Assembly (NCBI GenBank): GCA_027313145.1
Contig: DAHVEJ010000009.1
Location: 1 to 49,238, forward strand
Direction of reading: 5' to 3'
DNA: 49,238 nucleotides
DNA from: Phycisphaerales bacterium
Lineage (GTDB): Bacteria > Planctomycetota > Phycisphaerae > WQYP01
Under the pieces are notes generated by a model. The model made no database searches. It saw only the letters and a list, made by a program, of their open reading frames with translations, and was not told the DNA's origin. Shown here piece after piece: positions 33,889-42,953 of this stretch (position 1 is the stretch's first letter; each line of letters opens with the position of its first letter). The translations under genes were made by a program, and so were the position numbers.

Positions 33889-35268
33889 TTACGTCGGCCG
33901 GCTGATTCGAAGCAGATGGGCACCATGGCTGGCGACGGGCAATACTATTTTGCCGTTAAATTCACCCAAAGTTCGCTGATTCCAGACATCCCGCACCACC
34001 GCACGATCAGGCAATCCTAAGCCGGACCAGTCTGCCGAGACGGGTTGACCATCTTTTTCTCCACGGTTGAACATGGCCATGGCCAAGTCGCCGTTCTGGA
34101 GTTTTTTTGCCCATGATTCCAGTGCGCCATGCTGGGCAACGCGCATGCCTTGCGCACCCAAGATATCCTGATTAATGGCCAGCATTTCCGGATTGGCTAT
34201 TAACGAAAGCGTCCAGGGATCCATTTGGGTAAGATTCATGCCCAGAAAAAGCGGCGAAGGCGCTATGCCCCACAGGGTCATCATGGTGCGCTGTTCATCC
34301 ATGGTGAAATGCGTCATGCGCAGGCCGCCCACCGCGTCTTTTCCAATGTGTCCCAGACAAATCATATCGCAATCCGGCCAGTGGCCCGGACCGGCGAATC
34401 CCTTCCACGCCGCCACCAGGTCGATCATATTATTCAATAGCGGCCAGGAATCCCAGAAGTCATCACGAATCCGCCACATGTTGGCGCAGTGTTCAATATC
34501 GTTGCCTTCAGAAACCGGGGTAGCCCCCGGTGACGTGCTGAACACGATATCGGGGCCGAATTTATTTAAGGCCCGGCGAATGGCATGGATCTCATCCTTG
34601 TGATAAGGGCGGGACAAATCATCTACCTTAATAAACTGGGTATCCCAGGAATGGTACAAGCGAATCAGGGAATCATAATACGCCTGACCGGCGGGCGTAT
34701 TGCCCTTTACGCCATACATATCATTGTTCCACGCGCAAGTGCTGTGAATATCCGCGGCGTCACGCGCGGTGTATTTTGAACCTTCAATGGGCGTATTGGC
34801 GTGTACTGCCTGGCGCGGAATGCCCCGCATGATGTGAAACCCGACTTTTAATCCCATGGCATGAATTTTCTGCGAGATCGGCTTAAAGCCTACACCGCCC
34901 CGGGCGGAAGGGAATTTATTTAACGCCGGCAGCAGCCGCCCGAACTTATCCATCGCCAACTTGCCACGCTGCCAGACCCCGCGCGTAGCCTGCGTGGGAT
35001 CAAACCAGAGATAATCGATCACGGCATAATGGTAGCCGCATTGCAGGAGATGTTTTTGCATATACTGGGCATTAGCCAGGTATTGCGATTCGGTGACGGT
35101 GCTGCCGTAATAATCATAGCTATTCCAGCCCATGGGAGGCGTGGGTGCAAGCTTCCAGAAGGCCGGTCTCGAACCGCTTAAGGAATCCGCCGCTTGCAAA
35201 TGGTCCTCGCGTACCGATGCGGCCAAAGCCGCAGCCGCAGTGAGTTGGAGAAAATGTCGACGATTCAT
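33889..35268 (-). CDS. GH27-like alpha-galactosidase family enzyme, Tat-exported
   Basis: The 459-residue protein has MNRRHFLQLTAAAALAAS, a twin-arginine signal. The barrel begins TPPMGWNSYDYYGSTVTE, as in clan GH-D, followed by YAVIDYLWFDP, the nucleophile block FIKVDD (Asp216) and RIRDDFWDSW (acid/base near Asp270). GPGHWPDCDMICLG and MTLWGIAPSPLFLG are conserved too. A small C-terminal beta domain ends the protein. Family members remove alpha-galactose, and some remove alpha-N-acetylgalactosamine. Galactosylated xyloglucan side chains are a possible substrate given the other enzymes, but this gene lacks the 54-bp operator. The start is supported by GGAG 7 nt upstream. Confidence 0.9.
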   Translation of the reverse strand: MNRRHFLQLTAAAALAASVREDHLQAADSLSGSRPAFWKLAPTPPMGWNSYDYYGSTVTESQYLANAQYMQKHLLQCGYHYAVIDYLWFDPTQATRGVWQRGKLAMDKFGRLLPALNKFPSARGGVGFKPISQKIHAMGLKVGFHIMRGIPRQAVHANTPIEGSKYTARDAADIHSTCAWNNDMYGVKGNTPAGQAYYDSLIRLYHSWDTQFIKVDDLSRPYHKDEIHAIRRALNKFGPDIVFSTSPGATPVSEGNDIEHCANMWRIRDDFWDSWPLLNNMIDLVAAWKGFAGPGHWPDCDMICLGHIGKDAVGGLRMTHFTMDEQRTMMTLWGIAPSPLFLGMNLTQMDPWTLSLIANPEMLAINQDILGAQGMRVAQHGALESWAKKLQNGDLAMAMFNRGEKDGQPVSADWSGLGLPDRAVVRDVWNQRTLGEFNGKIVLPVASHGAHLLRISRPT

Positions 35269-35513
35269 AGGAACTCCTTCTCGAGAGAATATTTCCAGTG
35301 GGTGATGCTGTGGCTGAGAACATATTACATGGGGTGCTGATATCCATCAAACAGATGATCGAAGTTGAATGGCGGCGGAACAAGAATCAAGGGTGACAAT
35401 CGCCGGGACGTGTTATCGGAATCGCTGAAGCGCTCCAGGTGTGGTTATTGGACTTTGTCGGGATGTTGCGACGTGTGATAACCATAAATGACCACAAAAT
35501 TCAAAGTTTTTCT

Positions 35514-35541
35514 TTGACTGGCACCACGATATCACTATAGT
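35514..35541 (+). promoter_or_regulatory. Sigma70-type promoter for the 35695-37300 surface-protein genes
   Basis: TTGACT at 35514-35519 and TATAGT at 35536-35541, spaced by 16 bp, sit 154 bp before the start codon. Transcription would begin near 35549, giving a leader of about 145 nt. The rest of the 426-bp gap (35269-35694) holds the divergent promoter region of the GH27 gene and shows no further gene. Confidence 0.6.
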
Positions 35542-35694
35542 TAATTTATCAGATGCGTCAGGCATCGGGAGAGAAGAGATTACTCAGTTCCCGTTTGCCC
35601 AACTCGTCAAATTGTTTTGTACACGCAGCCGTGCGATAGGTTTGTGCGGCGCGAATTTTAGTGGTCCTTTGTGGCCCTTGAAGGGGATAGATAG

Positions 35695-36495
35695 ATGTTG
35701 AATAAATGTTTTCTTGCTTTGGCAGCTCTTGCTGCGGGATCCGCTCTGGCCGCTACTGCTCATGCGGATTCGGTGGCGCTAACCGTCGTGGATATGGGTT
35801 CGGCGGGTACGCCGGTGACGTATTTGGGTTCGGCGGCGTCGGGCTATTCTTCAGTGAGTTCCGGCGGTACGCAAAGTCTGGGGAATTTTCAGTACAATAT
35901 TTCTGACCTTGCCACGTTGGGTGCTGCGGCATCTTCCAGTTCCACGGCGGTGTTGCGTTATACGGACTCAAAGATATCCAATACCGGCCCAACTACCGAC
36001 ACATTGGAACTGATTTTAAGCGCAACCGGTTTTGGTTTGACAAGTACCGGAAGTTATAACGCCGTTGAGTTTAACCATAGCGACGGCGGGACGTTTGAGG
36101 GCGGAAGTTTCAGCATGAACTTTCAGACTTTTGCGGACTCGACCAATACCCTTTTTGAATCCGCACCTACCGCAGGTGGGACAACCAACGGCACGTCCGT
36201 GAGCACAGGAACCTTTAGCAATAATTCAACGACCTTGCAGGATTATACTTTGTCTACCGCTTCCGCCGGCACCCTACGCGTTTCCGGTGCACCCTATTCG
36301 CTTACATCGGTCTTGCAGGTAACGCTGGCACCCAATGAGTCCCTGAGTTTGACCAACAACGGGGAAAGCTATATTTCGGCGAGCGAGGTTTCCACTGCAA
36401 GCACCCCTGAACCGGCAGTGCTGCCGATTTTTGCCGCAGGACTGATGGCACTGGGACTGGTGTGTCGCAAGGGATTTCGGGTTGGGCGTGTTTGA
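35695..36495 (+). CDS. PEP-CTERM surface protein
   Basis: The 266-residue product has a signal peptide (MLNKCFLALAALAAGSALAATAHA) and a beta-rich Ser/Thr-rich body without recognised enzyme motifs (repeated short strands such as LRYTDSKIS and LQDYTLSTAS). The tail is STPEPAVLPIFAAGLMALG plus a short basic end, a PEP-CTERM signal. AGGGG lies upstream of the ATG. It is followed 64 bp later by another surface protein, probably in the same transcript. A structural or adhesive role at the cell surface is inference. Confidence 0.75.
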   Translation: MLNKCFLALAALAAGSALAATAHADSVALTVVDMGSAGTPVTYLGSAASGYSSVSSGGTQSLGNFQYNISDLATLGAAASSSSTAVLRYTDSKISNTGPTTDTLELILSATGFGLTSTGSYNAVEFNHSDGGTFEGGSFSMNFQTFADSTNTLFESAPTAGGTTNGTSVSTGTFSNNSTTLQDYTLSTASAGTLRVSGAPYSLTSVLQVTLAPNESLSLTNNGESYISASEVSTASTPEPAVLPIFAAGLMALGLVCRKGFRVGRV

Positions 36496-36559
36496 AGAAT
36501 TTAAGTAATTCGATTGCAAGTTGTATGAGAATTCCATTTAACGATCAGGGAGATCTAAC

Positions 36560-37300
36560 ATGAAGTCAAGTTTAGTTTATGCCGGCGTTTGCGGGCTGTT
36601 ACTTTCGAGTTGTGCCTCAGCAGCTAATGCGGCGCTGGTGGCCACGTTCAGTTCTGGTGCGTACACCGCATACCAGAACGGTACCTTGGATGCCGGCGGG
36701 CAAAATTATCAGATCAACTCAACCCAGGCATTTAGCGTGGGGAGCTTTTTTATCGATGGATTTTCCGCTACATCCAACAGCCCATCGGCCCCGGCTAACG
36801 GGCAGGTGCCTCTGGAAACGGCGGGAAGCGTTCTGGTCGTCAATGTCGGCACCGGCTTTCAGACGATGACCATTAACCTTGCGGATTATGGCTTTACGTC
36901 CGATGCACCAGGCTCGGTGGCGGTGCTGACCGGCGCGGCATCGGTTACGTTTTTTGCCAAAGGCTTCACGGACGGGTCGTTGCCGGACTATTTCCAATAC
37001 ACCAGTTCCGCCAACGGCACATCGGCGAGCTCAAGCGATATGATCTATAACCCATTGCCGACCGCTTCCGTCGGCACGGTTAATACCATGGTCGGCCCGG
37101 CTGATTTTGCATTCACTTCGCCCTACACGCTAAGTTCCACGCTTACGCTCGGGCTGAATGCCGGCGATAGTGCCACACTTACATTTCAGACGGACCCCAC
37201 ACCGGCCGCGGCACCGCTGCCAGGGGCGGCCACCCTGCTGGCCCTAGGCCTGGTCGGCCTTGGCGCACTAAGTTTGCAGCGCAAGAAGCTTTCTGTTTGA
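36560..37300 (+). CDS. Secreted protein with PLPGA-type C-terminal sorting signal
   Basis: The 246-residue product has a signal peptide ending near ASAANA, a beta-rich mature part (YTAYQNGTLDAGGQNYQI) and a C-terminus APLPGAATLLALGLVGLG followed by QRKK. This is a PLPGA-like variant of the exosortase tail rather than the canonical PEP motif. GGGAG precedes the ATG at a proper distance. Expressed with the 35695 gene, it may be a partner surface protein. No enzyme motif is seen. Confidence 0.7.
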   Translation: MKSSLVYAGVCGLLLSSCASAANAALVATFSSGAYTAYQNGTLDAGGQNYQINSTQAFSVGSFFIDGFSATSNSPSAPANGQVPLETAGSVLVVNVGTGFQTMTINLADYGFTSDAPGSVAVLTGAASVTFFAKGFTDGSLPDYFQYTSSANGTSASSSDMIYNPLPTASVGTVNTMVGPADFAFTSPYTLSSTLTLGLNAGDSATLTFQTDPTPAAAPLPGAATLLALGLVGLGALSLQRKKLSV

Positions 37301-37428
37301 TCGGCACATGGGTGATCAAATTAACCGTGTGCGTTGCGGTGGGATGCGCAACGCTGGGATAAAACATATTCGCCGCAAAGTGGCGTTTAGGTGATTACTC
37401 CAGACAGCTCCATGGCAAGCCCCATTGC

Positions 37429-37457
37429 TTGACATACTTTGTGAAAAATAGTACAAA
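37429..37457 (+). promoter_or_regulatory. Promoter of the ATP synthase operon
   Basis: A consensus TTGACA at 37429-37434 and TACAAA at 37452-37457 are separated by exactly 17 bp, with a predicted start near 37464, 21 bp before atpZ. This fits a strong constitutive sigma70 promoter. Confidence 0.72.
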
Positions 37458-37484
37458 TGACGTCGTTGGTGGACGGTAGCGGCC

Positions 37485-37886
37485 ATGGTACAAAATGAGC
37501 CGACAAAAGAAACGAAAACAGGCGGTGCCAAATCCGCATTGGACCGTCTGGAGCGTCATGCGTCCAATAAATTAAAGGCTGGTGCTCCGGTACCGTATTC
37601 AGGGCAGGAAAGTCCTGCGGCACGGGCATCGGGGCTGCGGCGTTTTACATCGATGGGAATTGAATTCCTTGCGGTGGTACTGATTTTCGGCCTGCTTGGT
37701 CAATGGATGGACCATACATTCCGCTGGCATGGAATTGCGACGGTGGTCATGATCTGCGTGGCCGTCATTGGAGATTTATATCTCCAGATTAAAATGTTGC
37801 TGCATCAGGATGAAACTGCGGCGGGTAAAAACGGCACGACGGACAGCCGGAAGGCCACTAAGAAGGGCACTGATTCAGATGACTGA
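37485..37886 (+). CDS. atpZ: AtpZ-like accessory protein of the F-type ATP synthase
   Basis: The 133-residue protein has a charged N-terminus, then two hydrophobic helices (about 56-72 and 82-105) with the AtpZ-type pattern GLRRFTSMGIEFLAVVLIFGLLGQWMD. AtpZ proteins help assemble or supply magnesium/calcium to the ATP synthase. A basic, Lys-rich tail follows. It is the first gene of the operon, and its end overlaps atpI by 8 bp (ATGACTGA), indicating coupling. Confidence 0.85.
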   Translation: MVQNEPTKETKTGGAKSALDRLERHASNKLKAGAPVPYSGQESPAARASGLRRFTSMGIEFLAVVLIFGLLGQWMDHTFRWHGIATVVMICVAVIGDLYLQIKMLLHQDETAAGKNGTTDSRKATKKGTDSDD

Positions 37887-38307
37887 TCAGGCGGAAATAC
37901 ATCCAGTTCCCAATTCCTGGCTTCGGTTGGGATTAACCATTACCCCGCTGGTGGCAACCGGCGCGGCAATGGTAGTGGCCATGCTGTTAATGCCGCTGCT
38001 GCATCGTCCCGTATATATGCGGGAAATGCTGGCGGCCGGGCTGGTAAGTGCGGTGGTGGGGCTGCTGGCGGTATTGCCGATGGTCGTGCTGATCGGGCGC
38101 TCGGCGATCTTATTGCTGCGATGCGCGGTGCTGGCGAATATGACGCGATTAGTGGGAGTGGCGCTGGGGGCGATTATTGTTACCGCCTTTGCGCCAGTGC
38201 ATCTGCATAAAACGGTGACGCTGTTATGGCTGGCGGCGTTCTATTTTGTGCTGTTAATTGCTGAAAGCGTGGCGTCTTCGTGGGTGATAAAACACTCCAA
38301 AGTATAA
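37879..38307 (+). CDS. atpI: AtpI, ATP synthase assembly protein I
   Basis: The 142-residue protein is nearly all hydrophobic, with four predicted helices (about 15-38, 46-70, 77-105 and 111-135). This is the usual shape of AtpI, which assists assembly of the c-ring. I start it at ATG 37879, overlapping the atpZ stop by 8 bp; the frame is open upstream but overlaps atpZ. Sequence identity in this family is low, so the call rests mainly on position and topology. Confidence 0.78.
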   Translation: MTDQAEIHPVPNSWLRLGLTITPLVATGAAMVVAMLLMPLLHRPVYMREMLAAGLVSAVVGLLAVLPMVVLIGRSAILLLRCAVLANMTRLVGVALGAIIVTAFAPVHLHKTVTLLWLAAFYFVLLIAESVASSWVIKHSKV

Positions 38308-38455
38308 CGCATAGTTGCCAGAGCGCGGCGGTCCACGCGGACATTTTTATAGCGTGCGGCATTGACGCCGTGCGCGTTTTCGGGTAAAAGTTTTGGCCCG
38401 GATCAGCTCTGGCGGGTTGGTGTCGGAACGAGAACCGCAATCGGATTGAAGACTT

Positions 38456-39445
38456 ATGGTTTTTATGCTGCCCAATGCCATCAGACCGGGGGGTCTGGCT
38501 GAAGTCAACGTACTTAATGGGACCGTTGCACATAATTTATACCCCTATCCTTTATTTCATATTTTTGGCCAGAGCTTTTATTTCACCAATCATGTTCTGA
38601 TGCTATTGCTGTCCGCGGGACTGATGCTGGCCATTTTTCCCACCATGGCGCGGCGGATGAAAACCAAGCCCGTGCCCACAGGATTTCGAAATTTTTTTGA
38701 GTCATTACTTGTCTTCCTGCAACGTGATACCTTTGAACCCATGCTGGGCAAATGGGCCGCAACGTTCACCCCCTATCTATGGACGGCATTCTTCTTCATT
38801 TTGTTCGCTGATTTGTTCGGAATGTTACCTGTTGATGAATTAATTCAATTATTTAATTCGGCATGCGGCACGCACATTCCGGAATTCTGGGGTGGAGCCA
38901 CCGGAGATTTAAGCGTCACCGCGACGCTGGCGGTTTGCACATTCTTTACAGTGCACGTGTCGGGCTTGGCGGAATTTATCCGAACCGCCCGACGGCATCA
39001 CACGCCGCATATCCGAACAGGTCATGCTGCCACCGATACCGCAAGTGATCACCCAACGGCGGATGTCGCGTCCACGCGGCCATGGCCTGTCGCGGCGGTG
39101 GTCGGGGTGGCAAAATATCTCAAGCATATTGTTCCGCCGGGGGTTCCGTGGGTGATCTGGCCGCTGATGTTTGTGCTGGAACTGCTGGGAACGTTTGTAA
39201 AGCCGCTGGCGCTATGTATGCGGTTATTTGCGGTAATGATGTCCGGCCCGCTGGTGGTGGCGGTCCTGGTGAGCATTATATTTTCCTTCGGCGGGTATTT
39301 TGTCAGGACCGTCACGGGTGTGCCGGTGATTTTGTTTGGCACGGCCTTTGAGGCCTTGCACCTGCTGGAGGCGTTTCTGCAGGCGTACATATTTACGCTG
39401 TTAAGTGCGGCGTATATTGCCGAGGCGATGTCGGCGGAGCATTAA
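38456..39445 (+). CDS. atpB: ATP synthase subunit a
   Basis: The 329-residue membrane subunit forms the proton half-channels. The key Arg256 lies in FVKPLALCMRLFAVMMSG. TPYLWTAFFFILFADLFGMLP and AFLQAYIFTLLSAAYI are typical. A hydrophilic His/Thr-rich stretch (about 177-210) is inserted between two membrane helices and is unusual. ATG 38465 is an alternative start. The 148-bp gap before it may hold a weak internal promoter. Confidence 0.96.
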   Translation: MVFMLPNAIRPGGLAEVNVLNGTVAHNLYPYPLFHIFGQSFYFTNHVLMLLLSAGLMLAIFPTMARRMKTKPVPTGFRNFFESLLVFLQRDTFEPMLGKWAATFTPYLWTAFFFILFADLFGMLPVDELIQLFNSACGTHIPEFWGGATGDLSVTATLAVCTFFTVHVSGLAEFIRTARRHHTPHIRTGHAATDTASDHPTADVASTRPWPVAAVVGVAKYLKHIVPPGVPWVIWPLMFVLELLGTFVKPLALCMRLFAVMMSGPLVVAVLVSIIFSFGGYFVRTVTGVPVILFGTAFEALHLLEAFLQAYIFTLLSAAYIAEAMSAEH

Positions 39446-39451
39446 TTTTTG

Positions 39452-39472
39452 CACGCCCCGTGTGGGGGCGTG
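39452..39472 (+). other. Stem-loop between atpB and atpE
   Basis: Perfect 8-bp arms, CACGCCCC (39452-39459) and GGGGCGTG (39465-39472), enclose a 5-nt loop 45 bp upstream of the atpE start. No T-run follows, so it is unlikely to terminate. It may mark an mRNA processing or stabilising site. Confidence 0.6.
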
Positions 39473-39516
39473 ATGCTGAATTTATAGAAGGTTCAAGGCA
39501 ACAGGAGTTTTACCAA

Positions 39517-39819
39517 ATGGATCCAACAACAGTACAAACCGGGCATGTGGTGGTGGTGCATAGCGTTCACTCGATGCACGAATTAACCCAGGCCATTGAA
39601 ATTGCCGGTGCTTTAATCGGCGGCGGGGCCGGTGTGGGCGGCGCTGGTGCGGGCGTAGGTGCCATCGGCGGCAGCATGTGCGAAGCCACGGCCCGTCAAC
39701 CGGAGTTGATCAATACGATCCGGACCCAGTTCTTTCTCGCGGCCGCCATTATTGAAGGCTTTACATTCCTTCTGCTGGTGCTGGTGATGATCGTTCTGAT
39801 TCGGAACGGTGGTCTTTAA
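39517..39819 (+). CDS. atpE: ATP synthase subunit c
   Basis: The 100-residue hairpin protein starts at ATG 39517, with AGGAG upstream. Helix 1 has the Gly repeat GGGAGVGGAGAGVGAIGG; the polar loop is ARQPE; helix 2 carries the ion-binding Glu80 (FFLAAAIIEGFTFLLL). The absence of the Na+-type Gln/Glu-Ser pattern suggests proton coupling. It is longer than the usual 70-80 residues because of an N-terminal extension of about 25 residues with four His. Stem-loops lie on both sides of the gene. Confidence 0.96.
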   Translation: MDPTTVQTGHVVVVHSVHSMHELTQAIEIAGALIGGGAGVGGAGAGVGAIGGSMCEATARQPELINTIRTQFFLAAAIIEGFTFLLLVLVMIVLIRNGGL

Positions 39820-39834
39820 TATACTTCCAGATTA

Positions 39835-39907
39835 GTAATCTGATGGGCGGCGAATGTGGTTTGTCGCCGTCAGATTACGTGCGATACCGATGTATCGGTG
39901 TTGCACG
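39835..39907 (+). other. Two adjacent stem-loops between atpE and atpF
   Basis: The first has arms GTAATCTGA (39835-39843) and TCAGATTAC (39870-39878), with an inner stem CGGCGA/TCGCCG and a 4-nt bulge. The second directly follows: CGTGC/GCACG enclosing ACCGAT/ATCGGT (39878-39907). No T-run follows either. They could stabilise or process the atpE message, in keeping with the high copy number of subunit c. Confidence 0.7.
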
Positions 39908-39928
39908 CTGGATTAAAGGTGAATGTTC

Positions 39929-40579
39929 ATGAAATGCGTAAAAAGCAAATCTGGTAAATCGCCAATAACCGATGCCCGCGTCCCGATGCGGTGGTTGGCG
40001 GTTATCGCCATAGCGGTTATCAGCGGGTCAACCGGCATGGCGCACGCGGCGACATCGGGTGGTGGCGGCGGAAACGCCGGTGCCTCATTGATGTCCATTA
40101 ACGCCGGTATGGCACTGATTACCTTGCTGATATTTGTGGTGTTGCTGGTGGTATTGGGCAAATATGCCTGGCGTCCGCTTATCGATGGCTTAAAAAGCCG
40201 GGAAAACGCCATTCGTGACAGCATTCAAGCCGCCGCGGATGCTCAAGCGCAAGTGGAACAGACGCGCAAGCAATTGGAAGAAAAAATCGCTGAAGTTCAA
40301 CGCCAGGCGTCGCAACAACTCCAGCAGGCCAAGGCGGATGCCGCCAAGGCTGCGGATTTAATCCGCCAGCGTGCCGAATCGGAATCGCGAGCGCTGAAAG
40401 ATCAGGCTTTGCGCGATATAGAAGCCGCCAAACAGCAGGCGTTAACGGACATCGCCAATCGGACGGCGGATATCAGCGTGGAAATCGCATCGCGAATCAT
40501 CGGCCGTGAAATCAACGCCAATGATCAACGAAAACTTCTGGATGAATCGCTGGCCCAGTTGGCCGGCACAATGAATTAA
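39929..40579 (+). CDS. atpF: ATP synthase subunit b
   Basis: The product is 216 residues from ATG 39929 (AGGTG 7 nt upstream; ATG 39923 is too near). An unusual N-terminal segment looks like a signal peptide (MRWLAVIAIAVISGSTGMAHAA), followed by a Gly-rich linker. Then come the membrane anchor (MALITLLIFVVLLVVLG) and a long charged coiled coil with the usual KAWRPL-like entry (YAWRPLIDGLKSRENAIRDSI). It forms the peripheral stalk between a and delta/alpha. The length exceeds the usual 156-170 residues by the N-terminal part. Confidence 0.94.
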   Translation: MKCVKSKSGKSPITDARVPMRWLAVIAIAVISGSTGMAHAATSGGGGGNAGASLMSINAGMALITLLIFVVLLVVLGKYAWRPLIDGLKSRENAIRDSIQAAADAQAQVEQTRKQLEEKIAEVQRQASQQLQQAKADAAKAADLIRQRAESESRALKDQALRDIEAAKQQALTDIANRTADISVEIASRIIGREINANDQRKLLDESLAQLAGTMN

Positions 40580-40620
40580 CGATCCTGCGGCATGGCTGTG
40601 GATCAATTGGGTAGACTGGT

Positions 40621-41214
40621 ATGCAACAAAAAGAATCGCACTACATGGCCATCGGGCGGGTATATGCTACCGCGCTTTATGACTCTGCGCAGCGAGCCGG
40701 TCAAATGGCGGACGTGACGGCGGATATTGAGTCCATCGGAGCTTTGCTGGCCGCAGCTCCGCGGCTCGATAGTTTTCTGAAAGCCGCGACGGTGAATACC
40801 GCCGAGAAATTAAAACTCCTTGAACAGGCGCTAACCGGTTCCGTCAATGCTTTGACGCTTTCAGTTCTGCATGCGATGGCTCGCCGGGATCGGCTGGATA
40901 TGTTGCGGGAATTTACCGCCGCATTTGACGTGGTGCAGCGCGACCGCAACAACCGCTTAAGTATTGAGATCGTTTCCGCGCAGGCGCTGCCTGACGATGA
41001 AAAGCGGCGCATCGCGGAGGCGGCCGGGCAAAGCCTGGGCCGACAGATTGATTTAACCGCCTCGGTGGATGCGTCCCTGTTGGGGGGCGTACAATTAAAA
41101 ATTGGAGATATGTTTATTGATGGGTCTGTAAAGCGACGCTTGCGGGTCATGAAATCCCAGTTGCACAGCGGTATGCTGGCCGGACTTCAGCAGTCGCGTG
41201 CCGCGCAGGCTTGA
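40621..41214 (+). CDS. atpH: ATP synthase subunit delta
   Basis: The 197-residue protein shows the delta pattern: AIGRVYATALYDSAQ at the start, RLDMLREFTAAFDVV in the middle, and the C-terminal DASLLGGVQLKIGDMFIDGSVKRRL. It joins the peripheral stalk to the top of the alpha/beta hexamer. A second ATG at 40645 (MAIGRVYA) would match many homologues better and should be considered. Confidence 0.94.
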   Translation: MQQKESHYMAIGRVYATALYDSAQRAGQMADVTADIESIGALLAAAPRLDSFLKAATVNTAEKLKLLEQALTGSVNALTLSVLHAMARRDRLDMLREFTAAFDVVQRDRNNRLSIEIVSAQALPDDEKRRIAEAAGQSLGRQIDLTASVDASLLGGVQLKIGDMFIDGSVKRRLRVMKSQLHSGMLAGLQQSRAAQA

Positions 41215-41299
41215 AGTCCTGATCCGGAAGCCGGATAAGTCCCATTGGAATGTTGGAAAAAAAACGAAGAACAAGGCGACGTAACGTCAGGGTGATAAC

Positions 41300-42919
41300 A
41301 TGAAATTCAGAGTTGACGAAATAGCATCAGTACTGGAAAAAGAAATTGCCGGTTTTGAAGATCGGCTTGATGTCAGTCAGGTTGGTAAAGTCATTGAAGT
41401 CGGCGACGGTATCGCGAGGATCTATGGCTTGTCCAATGCCATGGCTGGAGAGATGCTTGATTTTGGCAATGATATGTATGGTCAGGTATTTAACTTGGAA
41501 GAAGAGACCGTCGGTGCGGTTATCTTCGGCGACTGCTCGCACATTAAAGAAGGCGATGTGGTCAAATCCACCGGCGAATTGCTTTCCGTGCCGGTGGGGC
41601 GGGAACTCTTGGGCCGCGTGGTCAATGCCCTGGGCCAGCCCATTGACGGTGGCTCACCGATTCAGACCTCGGATCGCCGCAAGGTTGATGTGATCGCCCC
41701 TGGAATTGCCGATCGGCAACCGGTAAAAGAGCCGCTGCAAACCGGTATCAAGGCCATTGACTCCATGATTCCCATCGGCCGCGGTCAGCGTGAATTGATC
41801 ATTGGCGACCGTAAAACCGGTAAGACCGCCATCGCCATTGATGCGATCATCAATCAGAAAAAATTTGCCGGCACGCCGGATGAAGTCATTTGCGTGTATG
41901 TCGCCATTGGCGGCAAGGAATCCACCGTGGCCGGCGTGGTGGACGTGTTAAAGCGAAACGGGGCGATGGACTACACCATCGTGGTTGTGGCCGGAGCTTC
42001 GGATTCCGCGCCGCTGCAATATATCGCACCCTATGCCGGCTGTGCGATGGCCGAGCACTTCATGTGGCAGGGTAAAGCGACGCTGTGCGTTTATGATGAT
42101 CTTTCCAAGCAGGCGCAGGCCTATCGGCAGTTGTCCCTGCTGTTGCGTCGGCCGCCCGGACGTGAAGCGTATCCCGGCGATGTGTTTTATCTCCACAGCC
42201 GCTTGCTGGAACGTGCGTGTAAACTTTCCAAGGAAAACGGCGGCGGCTCTTTAACCGCCTTACCGGTGATTGAAACGCAGGAAGGCGAAGTATCCGCCTA
42301 TATTCCCACCAATGTGATCAGCATCACCGACGGCCAGATTTATCTGGAACCGGATTTGTTTTTTGCCGGTGTACGCCCCGCCATTAACGTAGGTATTTCG
42401 GTAAGCCGCGTCGGCGGGGCGGCCCAGATCAAGGCGATGAAACATAAGAAAGTGGCAGCGTCCTTGCGGTTGGATCTGGCGGCGTACCGCGCCCTTGAAG
42501 CCTTTACCCAAATTGGTACAGACCTGGACGCCGCAACTCAGAAGCAGTTGGACCGCGGTGCCCGGATGGTGGAAATTCTTAAGCAGCCGCAGTATCAGCC
42601 CATGGATGTCATTGATCAGATCGTGGTTATTTATGCTGCCACCCAGGGATTTTTGGATAATGTGGCGCTGAAAGATATCGGCCAGTGGGAACGTGATTTT
42701 CTTGATTTCTGGAACGCCTCAGGGGCGGCGGTTCGCACAGAATTAATGCAGAAACGCGAATTGACGCCGGAACTGGAAGCCAAAGTTGTCGAAGTCATCA
42801 AGAATTTTTCTAACGTGTCTCCATTGACCCGCAAGAAAATTGAAGGTCTTCCCGTCATGCCGGGCGCGGCGGTTGGTCAGCCCCCGCAGCAACGGGAAGC
42901 GGCGGCTCCGAAACGATAA
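41300..42919 (+). CDS. atpA: ATP synthase subunit alpha
   Basis: The 539-residue protein has the Walker A GDRKTGKT at 169-176, as in E. coli, [13 protein letters not shown] before it, and the C-terminal [16 protein letters not shown]-type helices. It holds the non-catalytic nucleotide sites of F1. About 25 extra residues at the end are Ala/Pro/Gln-rich. GGGTG precedes the start. Confidence 0.98.
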   Translation: MKFRVDEIASVLEKEIAGFEDRLDVSQVGKVIEVGDGIARIYGLSNAMAGEMLDFGNDMYGQVFNLEEETVGAVIFGDCSHIKEGDVVKSTGELLSVPVGRELLGRVVNALGQPIDGGSPIQTSDRRKVDVIAPGIADRQPVKEPLQTGIKAIDSMIPIGRGQRELIIGDRKTGKTAIAIDAIINQKKFAGTPDEVICVYVAIGGKESTVAGVVDVLKRNGAMDYTIVVVAGASDSAPLQYIAPYAGCAMAEHFMWQGKATLCVYDDLSKQAQAYRQLSLLLRRPPGREAYPGDVFYLHSRLLERACKLSKENGGGSLTALPVIETQEGEVSAYIPTNVISITDGQIYLEPDLFFAGVRPAINVGISVSRVGGAAQIKAMKHKKVAASLRLDLAAYRALEAFTQIGTDLDAATQKQLDRGARMVEILKQPQYQPMDVIDQIVVIYAATQGFLDNVALKDIGQWERDFLDFWNASGAAVRTELMQKRELTPELEAKVVEVIKNFSNVSPLTRKKIEGLPVMPGAAVGQPPQQREAAAPKR

Positions 42920-42953
42920 GTCAGGTAATGAATAAGACAGGCAGAGTGCTGTA

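Noticed and set aside
37340-37400. TGCGCAA and CGCAAAG words between the surface-protein gene and the atp operon
   Set aside because: The repeats are offset by about 5 bp from the required spacing and there is no -10 box.
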